64,000 bases of DNA. Origin: DASSJM01 sp036280655 (GTDB lineage: Bacteria > Actinomycetota > UBA4738 > HRBIN12). This document shows, in pieces, positions 8,281 to 15,656 of the stretch. Positions within the stretch are counted from its first letter, which is position 1, and each line of letters opens with the position of its first letter. The notes beneath the pieces were generated by a model. It had not been told where the DNA came from. It was given only the letters and a program-made list of their open reading frames with translations, and ran no database searches. The translations under genes and the position numbers were made by a program. The stretch covers positions 29,117 to 93,116 of the forward strand of contig DASUQI010000007.1 of the NCBI GenBank assembly GCA_036280655.1, in the 5' to 3' direction.

Positions 8281-8558
8281 AAAAGAAGAACCCGAGGGAC
8301 CTCCGGCTCGCCGGAAGCCGAAGCCTCCAGCCACCATCGGCCCCTCGGGCTCAGGTGCTCCGAGCAACCTCTCACAGCCGTCTTGGTTTCCGGGCCGTAG
8401 ACCCTTTCGTTGGGCTTTGGGGCCTCCCGAGCCTCCCCACCCGCACAGCTAGTTAGCTGTCCCAACCGTACGAGCAGGTGCGCCCAGTCGACCTTACGGC
8501 TTTCCCAGGGGTCCCGGCCTGCGGTTCCCTGACTCGGCCGCTCCGGCTGCTCGGAGCG
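8281..8558 (-). ncRNA. Candidate structured RNA of about 275 nt, family not recognised
   Basis: A consensus-like minus-strand promoter at 8565-8593 predicts a transcript starting near 8558, exactly where a perfect 6-bp hairpin begins (8540-8557). Further helices are visible: a 7+2+7 inverted repeat at 8445-8460, a long-range GTTGGG/CCCAAC helix between 8461-8466 and 8409-8414 enclosing it, and a closing stem pairing 8291-8298 with 8342-8349, with an inner CCGG-CGAG-CCGG hairpin. The 3' end is followed by TTCTTCTTTT on the minus strand, as in an intrinsic terminator. No open frame in either direction looks coding. I compared it with memory of tmRNA, RNase P, SRP, 6S, T-box, cobalamin, c-di-AMP and c-di-GMP RNAs and found no convincing match. 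Confidence 0.4.
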
Positions 8559-8564
8559 AGGCGA

Positions 8565-8593
8565 AATGTACCGGCGCCCACGGCGCGGGTCAA
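8565..8593 (-). promoter_or_regulatory. Sigma-70-type promoter for the RNA candidate
   Basis: On the minus strand TTGACC (8593-8588) is followed by exactly 17 nt and then TACATT (8570-8565), a near-consensus housekeeping promoter. No protein-coding start follows within a normal leader; instead a structured segment begins about 7 nt later. Upstream of it, 8594-8744 carries nothing I can recognise before the end of mshA. Confidence 0.6.
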
Positions 8594-8744
8594 CCCGACG
8601 AACGTGCAGGTCACACGGCATATGCGCAGGTAGGAGCGTCGCGACAAAGAGTGACAAGAACACGTCGACGACGCGAACGCTCGAGGACCGAGCGCTGCGA
8701 ACCACTGCGGCGCAAGGTGTTCGGAGGACCGACCTGGCGAACCG

Positions 8745-10028
8745 TTACCGTCGTGCGTTCGCCGAGGCCGGCGCGAGGACCTCTCGATACACGGAGAGCA
8801 TGCCTCCGGCGGTCGCCTCCCACGAGAAGCGCAGCGATCTCGCGACGCCCGCGTCGCCCATCCGGCGGCTCGCGGCGGGATCGCGGAGGATCGAGAGGAT
8901 CCGTTCGGCGTGGTCGCCGGGGTCGTGACCCTCGACGAGGTGACCCGTCACGCCGTCCTGCACGACATACCGGAGCCCGCCGACCCCGGCCGCCACCACG
9001 GCCGTCCCCGAGGCCTGCGCCTCGAGCGCCACGAGGCCGAAGGACTCCGAACGCGACGGCACGTGCACGACGTCGGCCGCGGCATAGAAGTCCGCGAGCC
9101 TCGACTGGGGCTGGGGCGGGAAGAGCATCACGCGCTCCCCCACACCAAGATCGGATGCGAGGTCCATCAGCCGCGCCACCTCGGCGCCGTGGTCCGCGCC
9201 GCTGGGCCCCCCGACGATCGCGAGGACGACGTCGCGCGTTCGCGCCGGCTCCCGCGCCACGGCCTCCGCGAGGGCGCGGACGGCGACGTCGGGGCCCTTG
9301 TGCGCCTGCAGCCGGCCGACGAACAGGAGCATCTGCACGTCCGTGAGGTGCAGGCGCGCCTTGGCGGCGTCCGGCTGCCGGGGGAAGAACAGCTCGTGGT
9401 TCACCCCCGGCGGCACGACCCTGATCCGCCCGGGATCGGCCCGGTACAGCCCGACGAGCTGCGCCGCCTCGGCGGGGGTCGCCGCGACCAGGCGATCGGC
9501 CTCGGCGATCACCCGCTCCTCACCATCGAGCCGAACCGTCGGCTCGGGTCGTTCACCGCGCGAGAGGGAGTAGTTCTTGACCTTCCCGAGCGTGTGGAAC
9601 GACGCCACGAGCGGCACGCCCCAGATCTCGCGGGCGCTTCGACCGACCCAGCCCGAGAGCCAATAGTGCGTGTGGACGAGGTCGTATCCTCCGCCCTCGT
9701 CCTCGGCCCGGCGGAGCACCCCGCCCAGGAACTCGGGCAGGAACCTGGGGAGCTCGTCCTTCGGCACCGGGGCGGAAGGACCGGCGCGAACGCGGATCAG
9801 CCGGGAGCCCCCTCCGAGGTCCTGGACGTCGGGGGTCCGCTCGTCGCGGGAACGGGTGAACACGTCGACGGCCACGCCGCCCGCGTTGATGCGTTCGGCC
9901 GCCTCGCGGATGAACACGTTCATCCCGCCCGAGTCGCCGGAACCCGGCTGGTCGAGCGGCGAGGTGTGGACGCTCACGACGGCGACGCGGGGACCGTCCG
10001 CGGTCCCGTTCGGAACCGATTCCTGCAT
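8745..10028 (-). CDS. mshA: D-inositol-3-phosphate glycosyltransferase (mycothiol biosynthesis)
   Basis: This 427-residue GT-B enzyme has the MshA-specific N-terminal motif SVHTSPLDQPGSGDSGGMNV, followed by VHTHYWLSG, FHTLGKVKN and VPPGVNHELF, and the C-terminal GT4 signatures FVGRLQAHKG and SRSESFGLVALEA with the E-x7-E pair. It transfers GlcNAc from UDP-GlcNAc to 1L-myo-inositol-1-phosphate, the first committed step of mycothiol synthesis; mycothiol is the actinobacterial thiol. The ATG at 10028 lies 6 nt behind a TACGAT hexamer, which suggests leaderless translation and supports this start. The rest of the pathway (mshB, C, D) is not in the window. Confidence 0.94.
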   Translation of the reverse strand: MQESVPNGTADGPRVAVVSVHTSPLDQPGSGDSGGMNVFIREAAERINAGGVAVDVFTRSRDERTPDVQDLGGGSRLIRVRAGPSAPVPKDELPRFLPEFLGGVLRRAEDEGGGYDLVHTHYWLSGWVGRSAREIWGVPLVASFHTLGKVKNYSLSRGERPEPTVRLDGEERVIAEADRLVAATPAEAAQLVGLYRADPGRIRVVPPGVNHELFFPRQPDAAKARLHLTDVQMLLFVGRLQAHKGPDVAVRALAEAVAREPARTRDVVLAIVGGPSGADHGAEVARLMDLASDLGVGERVMLFPPQPQSRLADFYAAADVVHVPSRSESFGLVALEAQASGTAVVAAGVGGLRYVVQDGVTGHLVEGHDPGDHAERILSILRDPAASRRMGDAGVARSLRFSWEATAGGMLSVYREVLAPASANARR

Positions 10029-10034
10029 CGAGGA

Positions 10035-10040
10035 ATCGTA
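10035..10040 (-). promoter_or_regulatory. -10 hexamer of mshA (leaderless arrangement)
   Basis: TACGAT lies 6 nt upstream of the mshA ATG, so the transcription start would coincide with the start codon. Confidence 0.5.
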
Positions 10041-10067
10041 CGCGAGGGCCGCGGAAACCCCGGGTGC

Positions 10068-11054
10068 TCAAGGCCGCACGCGGTGCAGGCGGAAGTCGGC
10101 CTCCAGCTCGCCCACCGGCCGTCCGCCGCCGATCACCGGGGGACGCACGAAGCCTCCCAGGTGCTGCTGCTGCTCGGACGAGAGCGCGCCGAGCAGCTCC
10201 AGGCTCCGCAGCAACGCCGGCGCGGCCGCCCGGTCGGCCCCGTCGGCGACCTTCACCGCGACGCCGAGCCCGGCGCTGGCCACGCCCGCGCAATGGAGCC
10301 CTTCGGCCCCGACCTTGCATACGACGTCCGGCACCTCGCTCATGATGACCGTGTCGCTACGTTCGCGGCCCGCCACGAGGTAGGGCTGCGAGCGCATCGC
10401 GGAGACGGCGATCTCCGCCGTCGCGGCCAGCGGTCCGAGGCGTTCGGGCCGGACGAGCCGGGCGAACAGGGTCGCAAGGCCCGAGAGGGGCAGGCCGTGG
10501 ACCGGGGCGCCGCAGCCGTCCACGCCGACGACGGGGCGGTCGACCCGCGTGGCACGTTCCACCGCCCGCGTGATCTCCCGCTGTAGCGGGTGCGCGGGCA
10601 GCATGTATGAGGCCAGGTCGAGGTCCGCCCGCTCGCAGGCGACCAGCATCCCGGCGTGCTTGCCCGAGCAGTTGTGGTAGATCGGGCGCCGCCGCTCGAC
10701 CTGCCGGCGGTCCTCGGTCCGCCCGGGGAGGTCGGCCGGACACCCCAGCCGGTTCTCGGCGACGCCGCCCGCCTTCAGCAGCGCCTGGACGGTCCGAACG
10801 TGCACGGGTTCCCCGTTGTGGGACGCGCACATCACCGCGACGAGGTCCTGCGCCGGGAGCTCGTCGCCCATGCGGCCGAGGGAGACCGCGGCCTGAAGCG
10901 GCTTCATCGAGGAGCGCGCGAAGAGGGGGTGGTGCGGGTCGCCGATGCCGCCGAGCAGGCGGCCCTCCTCGTCACACACCGCCACGTGGCCGGCGTGGAC
11001 GCTCTCCTCCAGGCCGGAGCGGATGACGCGGACGAGCGGCGCGGCCGCTGACAT
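10068..11054 (-). CDS. L-asparaginase, thermolabile/class-3 (Rhizobium etli ReAV-like) family
   Basis: This 328-residue protein matches the class-3 asparaginases with a serine-beta-lactamase-like fold. Ser48 and Lys51 (SSMKPLQ) form the S-x-x-K pair, Ser78 lies in CASHNGEP, Cys129 and Lys132 in NCSGKHAGM, Cys181 in VDGCGAP, and a lysine in CKVGAEG completes the set known from ReAV. It should hydrolyse asparagine to aspartate and ammonia in the cytosol. No signal peptide is seen. The ATG is 6 nt behind TAGGCT, a leaderless arrangement. It is unrelated in sequence to the EcAI/EcAII type. Confidence 0.88.
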   Translation of the reverse strand: MSAAAPLVRVIRSGLEESVHAGHVAVCDEEGRLLGGIGDPHHPLFARSSMKPLQAAVSLGRMGDELPAQDLVAVMCASHNGEPVHVRTVQALLKAGGVAENRLGCPADLPGRTEDRRQVERRRPIYHNCSGKHAGMLVACERADLDLASYMLPAHPLQREITRAVERATRVDRPVVGVDGCGAPVHGLPLSGLATLFARLVRPERLGPLAATAEIAVSAMRSQPYLVAGRERSDTVIMSEVPDVVCKVGAEGLHCAGVASAGLGVAVKVADGADRAAAPALLRSLELLGALSSEQQQHLGGFVRPPVIGGGRPVGELEADFRLHRVRP

Positions 11055-11060
11055 GCGGCA

Positions 11061-11066
11061 AGCCTA
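11061..11066 (-). promoter_or_regulatory. -10 hexamer of the asparaginase gene
   Basis: TAGGCT on the minus strand is separated from the ATG at 11054 by 6 nt, the spacing repeated at several genes in this window. Confidence 0.5.
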
Positions 11067-11097
11067 GGCGAGGCGGAGGGGGCGGGCGGGGCGACGG

Positions 11098-11868
11098 TCA
11101 GTCGGCGTGCCGGAGCGCGTGGGCCAGCTCCTCGTCCTCGGGAGGGTCCTGCTCGACCATCCCGACGAACACGCGCACGATCTCGGGGTCGAACTGGGTC
11201 CCCGCCCCGGCGCGGAGCTCCGCGAGCGCCGGATCGAGCCCGATCGCGCCGCGGTACGGCCGATCGCTCGTCATCGCGTCGAACGAGTCCACCACCGCGA
11301 AGATCCGGGCCGCGAGCGGGATCCCCTCGTGGGCCAGCCCGTCCGGGTACCCCGAGCCGTCGAAGCGTTCGTGGTGGTGGCGGATGAGGTCGACGGCGTC
11401 GGCCAGGAACGCGATCGGCGCCACGATCTGCGCCCCGATGATCGGATGGTTCCGCATCACGGTCCACTCGTCGACCGAGAGCGGTCCGGCCTTGCACAGG
11501 ATGTGCTCGGGGATGCCCACCTTCCCGATGTCGTGGAGGAAGAACCCGTACCCGAGGGTGGGGCTCTCCGCGAGCGTCGGCTCGATCTTCCGGGCGAGGG
11601 CGAGCCCGTAGTTCACGGTCCGGTCGAGATGGCCCCTCGTCGTCAGGTCCTTGGCCTCGATCACGGTCGCGAGGCTCTTCATCGTCGCGAGGTAGGTCTC
11701 CTGCAGGCTCTCGAGAACGGCCTGGAGCTCGGCGCTCCGGGAGCGCTCCATCCGGTAGAGCTCGCCCAGCTCACGGGCGAACACGATCAGCTGTTCCTGC
11801 ACCGCAGGGATCTCGGGATCCACGGCGAGCTCACGCGCCGGGCCAACCGCGATCTTTTCGTTCATCAT
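11098..11868 (-). CDS. HD-GYP domain phosphodiesterase (c-di-GMP hydrolase)
   Basis: This 256-residue protein has a short N-terminal helical segment (about 20-65, heptad-like and rich in Glu/Arg) that may dimerise, then an HD-GYP domain: HLDRTVNYGLALA, the metal-binding HDIGKVGIP, NHPIIGAQIV, and HHHERFDGSGYP, with VVDSFDAMTSDRPYR closing the core. HD-GYP enzymes hydrolyse c-di-GMP to pGpG or GMP. There is no receiver or sensor domain and no membrane segment. It lies about 165 nt downstream of an RsiG-like gene on the same strand, a pairing that hints at c-di-GMP-controlled sigma factor activity (inference). The start could be either of two adjacent ATG codons. Confidence 0.9.
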   Translation of the reverse strand: MMNEKIAVGPARELAVDPEIPAVQEQLIVFARELGELYRMERSRSAELQAVLESLQETYLATMKSLATVIEAKDLTTRGHLDRTVNYGLALARKIEPTLAESPTLGYGFFLHDIGKVGIPEHILCKAGPLSVDEWTVMRNHPIIGAQIVAPIAFLADAVDLIRHHHERFDGSGYPDGLAHEGIPLAARIFAVVDSFDAMTSDRPYRGAIGLDPALAELRAGAGTQFDPEIVRVFVGMVEQDPPEDEELAHALRHAD

Positions 11869-12032
11869 CAGGGCCGCATCCGCCTAACGAATCGACACGG
11901 GGAAGCCTGCGGTCTGGACCGAGACACGTCCATAGGGCCCGGGGCCCAAATGCCGCTGGTCCACGGTCTCTGGACCCGTCCTACGTCGGGTCGGGAGACC
12001 GAGGGCAACCCATCCCCCGACCGACCCGTTGC

Positions 12033-12560
12033 TCAGGAGAGCACCAAGGAGGGGTCGTCGCGGTACCGCCGCTTCAGCTCGTCCTGGATCGTGTCCATCG
12101 CCCGGAGCACCTCGGCCCGGGCCTCGGAGACCTCCCGCTCCTCCCGCAGGAGGACCTCGACGGCGTCCGCCAGCCGCTCGTCGTCCAGGGCGCCGGCATC
12201 CGACAATCCGGCGTCGGCGACGAGCCGTTCGACACGGCGGCGGGCGAGCAGCATCTCCTCCTCCGGCAGCCCGACCTTGACGGCCTCGCCTCGCGACGGT
12301 CCCTGGGCGTCGCCCGCGAGGATCGTCGAAAGGGCGCCGACGAGGCTCCCCTCCTCGCCACGCCCGCGGCGCTCGACCTCGGCCTTGAGGATCTCGGCGC
12401 GCCCCTGGACGAGCCGCCGGAGCAGCGACAGGTACTCGCGCTCGGCGAAGCAGTCGTCTCGGCGGCGGCGGAGCTCGTCGAGCTCGAGATCGGACAGCCC
12501 CTCGACGAAGCCGGGGCGTCGGATGCGGTCGATCCGGCGGTTGCCACCCTGCTCGCTCAT
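12033..12560 (-). CDS. RsiG-like c-di-GMP-binding anti-sigma factor (putative)
   Basis: This 175-residue, wholly helical, charged protein begins with GLSDLELDELRRRRD, then a helix with Ser45, Arg48, Gln52 and Glu56 in the spacing S-x2-R-x3-Q-x3-E, and a second C-terminal helix with Glu141, Ser145, Arg148 and Asp156. This closely follows the duplicated E-x3-S-x2-R-x3-Q-x3-D motif that binds c-di-GMP in RsiG, the anti-sigma factor of WhiG in Streptomyces, known also from unicellular actinobacteria. Deviations are Arg41 for the first Glu, Glu56 for Asp, and Leu152 for the second Gln. No sigma factor gene is in the window. The assignment is by motif recognition only. A TACGAT hexamer lies 9 nt before the ATG. 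Confidence 0.65.
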   Translation of the reverse strand: MSEQGGNRRIDRIRRPGFVEGLSDLELDELRRRRDDCFAEREYLSLLRRLVQGRAEILKAEVERRGRGEEGSLVGALSTILAGDAQGPSRGEAVKVGLPEEEMLLARRRVERLVADAGLSDAGALDDERLADAVEVLLREEREVSEARAEVLRAMDTIQDELKRRYRDDPSLVLS

Positions 12561-12611
12561 CGCGGGAGCATCGTAGCGCGGCGCGCGCGCTGCGCCGTCA
12601 GCCGGGCGATC

Positions 12612-13661
12612 TCAGCAGACGGCGACGAGGTACGGGTAGGGATTCACCGCCGACCCGCCGCCGGGGTGCCACTCGAAGTGCAGATGGTTCGTCGACCCCG
12701 CGTTGCCCGTGCTGCCCACGTACCCGATCACCGTGCCGGCGCCGACGCTGCCGCTCGCCGAGCTGTAGCCGGAGAGGTGCGCGTAGAACGAGTAGCCGGC
12801 CGAGCCGTGAACGTAGGCCTGGATCCCGCCCGAGGAGCTCGACGAGTGGGACACGGTGCCGGCGTGAGCCGCGACGACCGGGGTCCCGTACGGAGCGATG
12901 ATGTCGGTGCCCTGGTGCGTGTGGCCGTCGCGGGGCCAGCCGAACGAGTCGACGAAGGAGTTCGGACCGGCGACCGGACACACCTGGATCGCGCCGCTGC
13001 CCAGGACGACCGGGCTCCCGGTGCTCGGGGTCTGGCCGAGGAGCTCGAGCGCTCGCTGGGCGGCGAGCTCCTTCTCGTACTGGGCCGTGAGCTCGGCGAC
13101 CCGCGACGTGATCTGCTCGAACTCGGCGTCGATCTGCTCCTGGATGCCTTCGAGCCGGTCGGCCTCCTGCTCCTGCTGCTCCTGGAGATCGAGGAGGCCG
13201 TCGCGCTCGCGCCGGAGCTCCTCCTGGGCCACCTCCTGCTCGAGGACGAGATCGACGTCCACCTGGGCGACCTGCCCGAGGAACTCGAGCCGGTCGGAGA
13301 ACTCGGTGAACGAGCCGGAGGACAGGAGCACGTCGATCGTGCTCGCGGGGCCGTTCGTGAACGCGATCACGGCGCGCCTGGTCAGGCGCGTGTCGATCGT
13401 GGCGATCCGGTCCTCGAGCCCGTGGATGCGCAGCTGCGTGTTCGCGATGTCGACATTCGTGGCGTCGAGTCGGGTGAGCGAGGCCTGCCACTCGGCGGTG
13501 GCCTCGTCGAGATCCGCCTGGATCGAGGCGAGCTCGGCCTTGGCGGCGTCGAGCCGGTCTTTGGTCCCGGCCGTCGCAGGCAGGGCGAACGAGACGGCCA
13601 CCAGCAGGAGGGCGAGGCCGATCGTGGGGAGGGTATGGGGCCAGGTCCGGCGAGCGGTCGT
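12612..13661 (-). CDS. Secreted coiled-coil M23 peptidase (murein hydrolase), apparent ACG start
   Basis: The protein has a signal peptide, a long coiled coil (about residues 30-215 from the upstream start) and a C-terminal M23 LytM domain. The zinc site is complete: His and Asp in GHTHQGTDI and the HLHFEW motif. Such proteins cut peptidoglycan cross-bridges or activate amidases during division. The first standard start is GTG at 13601, but it leaves only a broken signal sequence. Reading on upstream in frame to an ACG at 13661 gives MTARRTWPHTLPTIGLALLL, a complete basic n-region and hydrophobic core, and this ACG sits 4 nt behind a perfect AGGAGG (13671-13666). Either ACG initiates or an ATG was miscalled or mutated. 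Confidence 0.8.
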   Translation of the reverse strand, partial: TTARRTWPHTLPTIGLALLLVAVSFALPATAGTKDRLDAAKAELASIQADLDEATAEWQASLTRLDATNVDIANTQLRIHGLEDRIATIDTRLTRRAVIAFTNGPASTIDVLLSSGSFTEFSDRLEFLGQVAQVDVDLVLEQEVAQEELRRERDGLLDLQEQQEQEADRLEGIQEQIDAEFEQITSRVAELTAQYEKELAAQRALELLGQTPSTGSPVVLGSGAIQVCPVAGPNSFVDSFGWPRDGHTHQGTDIIAPYGTPVVAAHAGTVSHSSSSSGGIQAYVHGSAGYSFYAHLSGYSSASGSVGAGTVIGYVGSTGNAGSTNHLHFEWHPGGGSAVNPYPYLVAVC

Positions 13662-13787
13662 AAGGCCTCCTGTCGGTCGCGGCCGCCGCGGGCGCCGTCG
13701 ACGCTACCAAAGCCTCTCTCGGCCGGGCAAACATCCTCGGTTCGATCGGCCGGTTTGAAGCCGCGGGGGCGGGGGCAACCACCAGGC

Positions 13788-14357
13788 ATGACCAGCGTCC
13801 CATCCACGCACGAGCCCGAAGGCACCCGCGTCTGGGCGACCTTCCCGGACGAGGCCGGTACCGCGCGAGCCCTTCGCGCCTTGACCGAGGCGGGCATCCC
13901 GGCCGGGCGCACCTCGCTCGCCGAGGACCCCGGCGCGAGCGAGGGGCCGATCGCGCACGAGCGGGAACACCGCGAGGGGACTCGGATCGGCGGGCGGCTG
14001 GCCGCCGGTGCCCTGGTCGGCGGCTCGCTCGGGGCGCTCGCCGGCGCCCTGGTCGGCGTCCTCGGAACCTCGGGAACGACCGGCGTAGCGCTCTGGACCG
14101 TCGCCGGCGCGTTGTTCCTCGGCGGCGTGGGGGCGTTCGTCGTGGGGCTCTCTGCCCTTCGCTCCGCCGCGCTCGACCATCGGCCAACGCCGACTGAACC
14201 CCCGGGCGGCGCCGCGGTGGAGGTTCGGGGCGACGAGGGCGACATCGAGCGCGCGGTGAAGGTTCTGCGCGCCGAGCGGCCGACGACGCTCGTCGTCACC
14301 GACGCGTTCGGGCGGCCCCTCGAGGACCTTCCGACCGACCGTTCTGACCGGTTCTGA
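13788..14357 (+). CDS. Small membrane protein with glycine-zipper segments, function unknown
   Basis: This 189-residue protein has a soluble N-terminal part (VWATFPDEAGTARALRALTEAG) resembling the flavodoxin-like start of general-stress or YflT-type proteins, two adjacent glycine-rich hydrophobic helices (about 66-115) that could form a membrane hairpin, and a C-terminal soluble tail. Glycine zippers of this kind are common in stress-related membrane proteins of actinobacteria, but I do not recognise a named family. The ATG at 13788 follows GCAACCACCAGGC, a weak ribosome site. The last codons lie in a 10-bp tandem repeat that also forms part of a terminator hairpin. Confidence 0.65.
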   Translation: MTSVPSTHEPEGTRVWATFPDEAGTARALRALTEAGIPAGRTSLAEDPGASEGPIAHEREHREGTRIGGRLAAGALVGGSLGALAGALVGVLGTSGTTGVALWTVAGALFLGGVGAFVVGLSALRSAALDHRPTPTEPPGGAAVEVRGDEGDIERAVKVLRAERPTTLVVTDAFGRPLEDLPTDRSDRF

Positions 14358-14376
14358 CCGGCCGGCGGCCGGTCAG
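14354..14376. terminator. Bidirectional terminator-like hairpin between convergent genes
   Basis: CTGACCGGCC and GGCCGGTCAG pair perfectly over 10 bp around a 3-nt loop. The hairpin contains the stop codon of the plus-strand gene (14355-14357) and that of sat (14375-14373). There is no T-tract, so its efficiency is uncertain. A direct repeat of GTTCTGACCG (14341-14350 and 14351-14360) builds its left arm. Confidence 0.5.
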
Positions 14377-15557
14377 CCGTCCTGTTCGCGCGCCGCTTCG
14401 ATCAGGATGTCCGCGACCTCCGGACGACTGAACTCGATCGGCGGGCGCTCGCCGGCGCGCAGCATCTCGCGCACCCTCGTCCCCGAGAGCGACACGCGCT
14501 CGGTCTCGTCGTGGGGACACGTCTTCGGCGTCGCCATGCCCTCGCACCGGTTGCACCAGAACGAGTGCTCGAACGTGAGCGGCGTGATCCCGAGCTCGCC
14601 CGGCTCGAACTCGTCGAAGATCTTCTGCGCGTCGTACGTGCCGTAGTAGTCGCCGACGCCGGCGTGATCCCGGCCGACGATGAAGTGCGTGCACCCGTAG
14701 TTCTTGCGACAGATCGCGTGCCAGATCGCCTCCTTCGGACCCGCGTAGCGCATCGCCGCGGGGAACACGCTGACCATCGCCCTGTCCTTCGGGTAGTAGC
14801 CCTCGAACAGCGCCTCGTAGCACCGCATCCGGACGTCCGCGGGGACGTCGTCTCCCTTCGTCGCGCCGACGAGCGGATGCACGAGCAGACCGTCGACGAT
14901 CTCGAGCGCGCATTTCTGGATGTACTCGTGCGCGCGGTGGATCGGGTTGCGCGTCTGGAACCCGACGACCTTCTTCCATCCGCGCTCCGCGAACGCGGCT
15001 CGCGTCTGCGCCGGGGTGAGCCGGTAGGTGCGGAACGTGTCGTGGTCGGGCAGCCGGAGCGCGCTGATCTCGCCCGCGGCGCAGTAGTCGCCGGAGGCGA
15101 GCAGCGCCGCCACCCCGGGGTGCGCCGGGTCCTCGGTCGCGAAGACCCCGAGCGCCTCCTTCTGCCGATCGCGCTCGTAGATCTCGGCCACGTCGAGGAC
15201 CGCGATCGCCGACGCGGAACCGGGCGCCATCAACGCGATCGAGGTCGCGCCGCCGACCCGCTTCGCGTCCTCCGCGGTGAGCGACAGCGTGACCGGGATC
15301 GACCACGGCAACCCGTTCTCGAGGTGCATCGTCTCGAGCACGAGGCGATAGTCCTTCTCGCCCTGGAAGCCGGTGAGGGGCGACAGCGCGCCGACGGTGA
15401 GCATCTCCAGGTCGGAGAGCTCGCGTTCGCTCACCGTGACCTTGGGGAGGTGTTCTGCCTCCTGGGCGAGGCGCGCTGCCTCGTCGCCCGTGGCGAGGAG
15501 GTCGACGAGGGTGCCTCCGTGGGGCGAGATCGTCTCAGGTTCGGTCATCGAGGACAT
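14373..15557 (-). CDS. sat: Sulfate adenylyltransferase (ATP sulfurylase)
   Basis: This 394-residue single-chain ATP sulfurylase of the Sat/MET3 type shows the QTRNPIHRAHEY motif (ATP phosphate binding), GRDHAGVGDYYG, and a Cys-rich FWCNRCEGMATPKTCPH segment found in zinc-containing bacterial members. It makes adenylylsulfate (APS) from sulfate and ATP. No APS-kinase domain is fused. It is divergent from cysH, so both can be controlled from the 100-nt gap between them; a minus-strand TATCCT at 15592-15587 is a candidate -10 and leaves a leader of about 25 nt. The start could also be the ATG at 15548. Confidence 0.94.
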   Translation of the reverse strand: MSSMTEPETISPHGGTLVDLLATGDEAARLAQEAEHLPKVTVSERELSDLEMLTVGALSPLTGFQGEKDYRLVLETMHLENGLPWSIPVTLSLTAEDAKRVGGATSIALMAPGSASAIAVLDVAEIYERDRQKEALGVFATEDPAHPGVAALLASGDYCAAGEISALRLPDHDTFRTYRLTPAQTRAAFAERGWKKVVGFQTRNPIHRAHEYIQKCALEIVDGLLVHPLVGATKGDDVPADVRMRCYEALFEGYYPKDRAMVSVFPAAMRYAGPKEAIWHAICRKNYGCTHFIVGRDHAGVGDYYGTYDAQKIFDEFEPGELGITPLTFEHSFWCNRCEGMATPKTCPHDETERVSLSGTRVREMLRAGERPPIEFSRPEVADILIEAAREQDG

Positions 15558-15586
15558 GGCTGTCCGGCCTTTCGGGTCGGGCCGAC

Positions 15587-15592
15587 AGGATA
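15587..15592 (-). promoter_or_regulatory. Candidate -10 hexamer of sat
   Basis: TATCCT on the minus strand, 29 nt before the ATG at 15557. No convincing -35 is visible. Confidence 0.35.
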
Positions 15593-15621
15593 GCGGCGCC
15601 GGGGCTTGGTCCGGCCGCTCC

Positions 15622-15627
15622 TATACT
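15622..15627 (+). promoter_or_regulatory. Candidate -10 hexamer of cysH
   Basis: TATACT, five of six matches to the housekeeping -10, lies 29 nt before the cysH ATG. The -35 region is G+C rich and unclear. Confidence 0.4.
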
Positions 15628-15656
15628 TGCTCGCGTTCGCCAGGATCGAGGCCCGA

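Noticed and set aside
8445..8460. Inverted repeat ACAGCTA-GT-TAGCTGT as operator of the TetR gene at 7558-8262
   Set aside because: It lies about 180 nt from the start and inside the predicted RNA, where it forms a helix enclosed by a long-range stem, so an operator role is not supported.
8281..8558. Possible c-di-GMP-I or c-di-AMP riboswitch, tmRNA, SRP or RNase P RNA
   Set aside because: Partial resemblances such as an AAAGCC segment were seen, but the required conserved core sequences and helix order of each family are absent. It is reported as an unassigned RNA instead.
12598..14187. A 529-codon minus-strand frame across the M23 gene and its upstream region
   Set aside because: It is out of frame with the peptidase, Arg/Gly-rich and without motifs; the M23 domain and signal peptide are in another frame.
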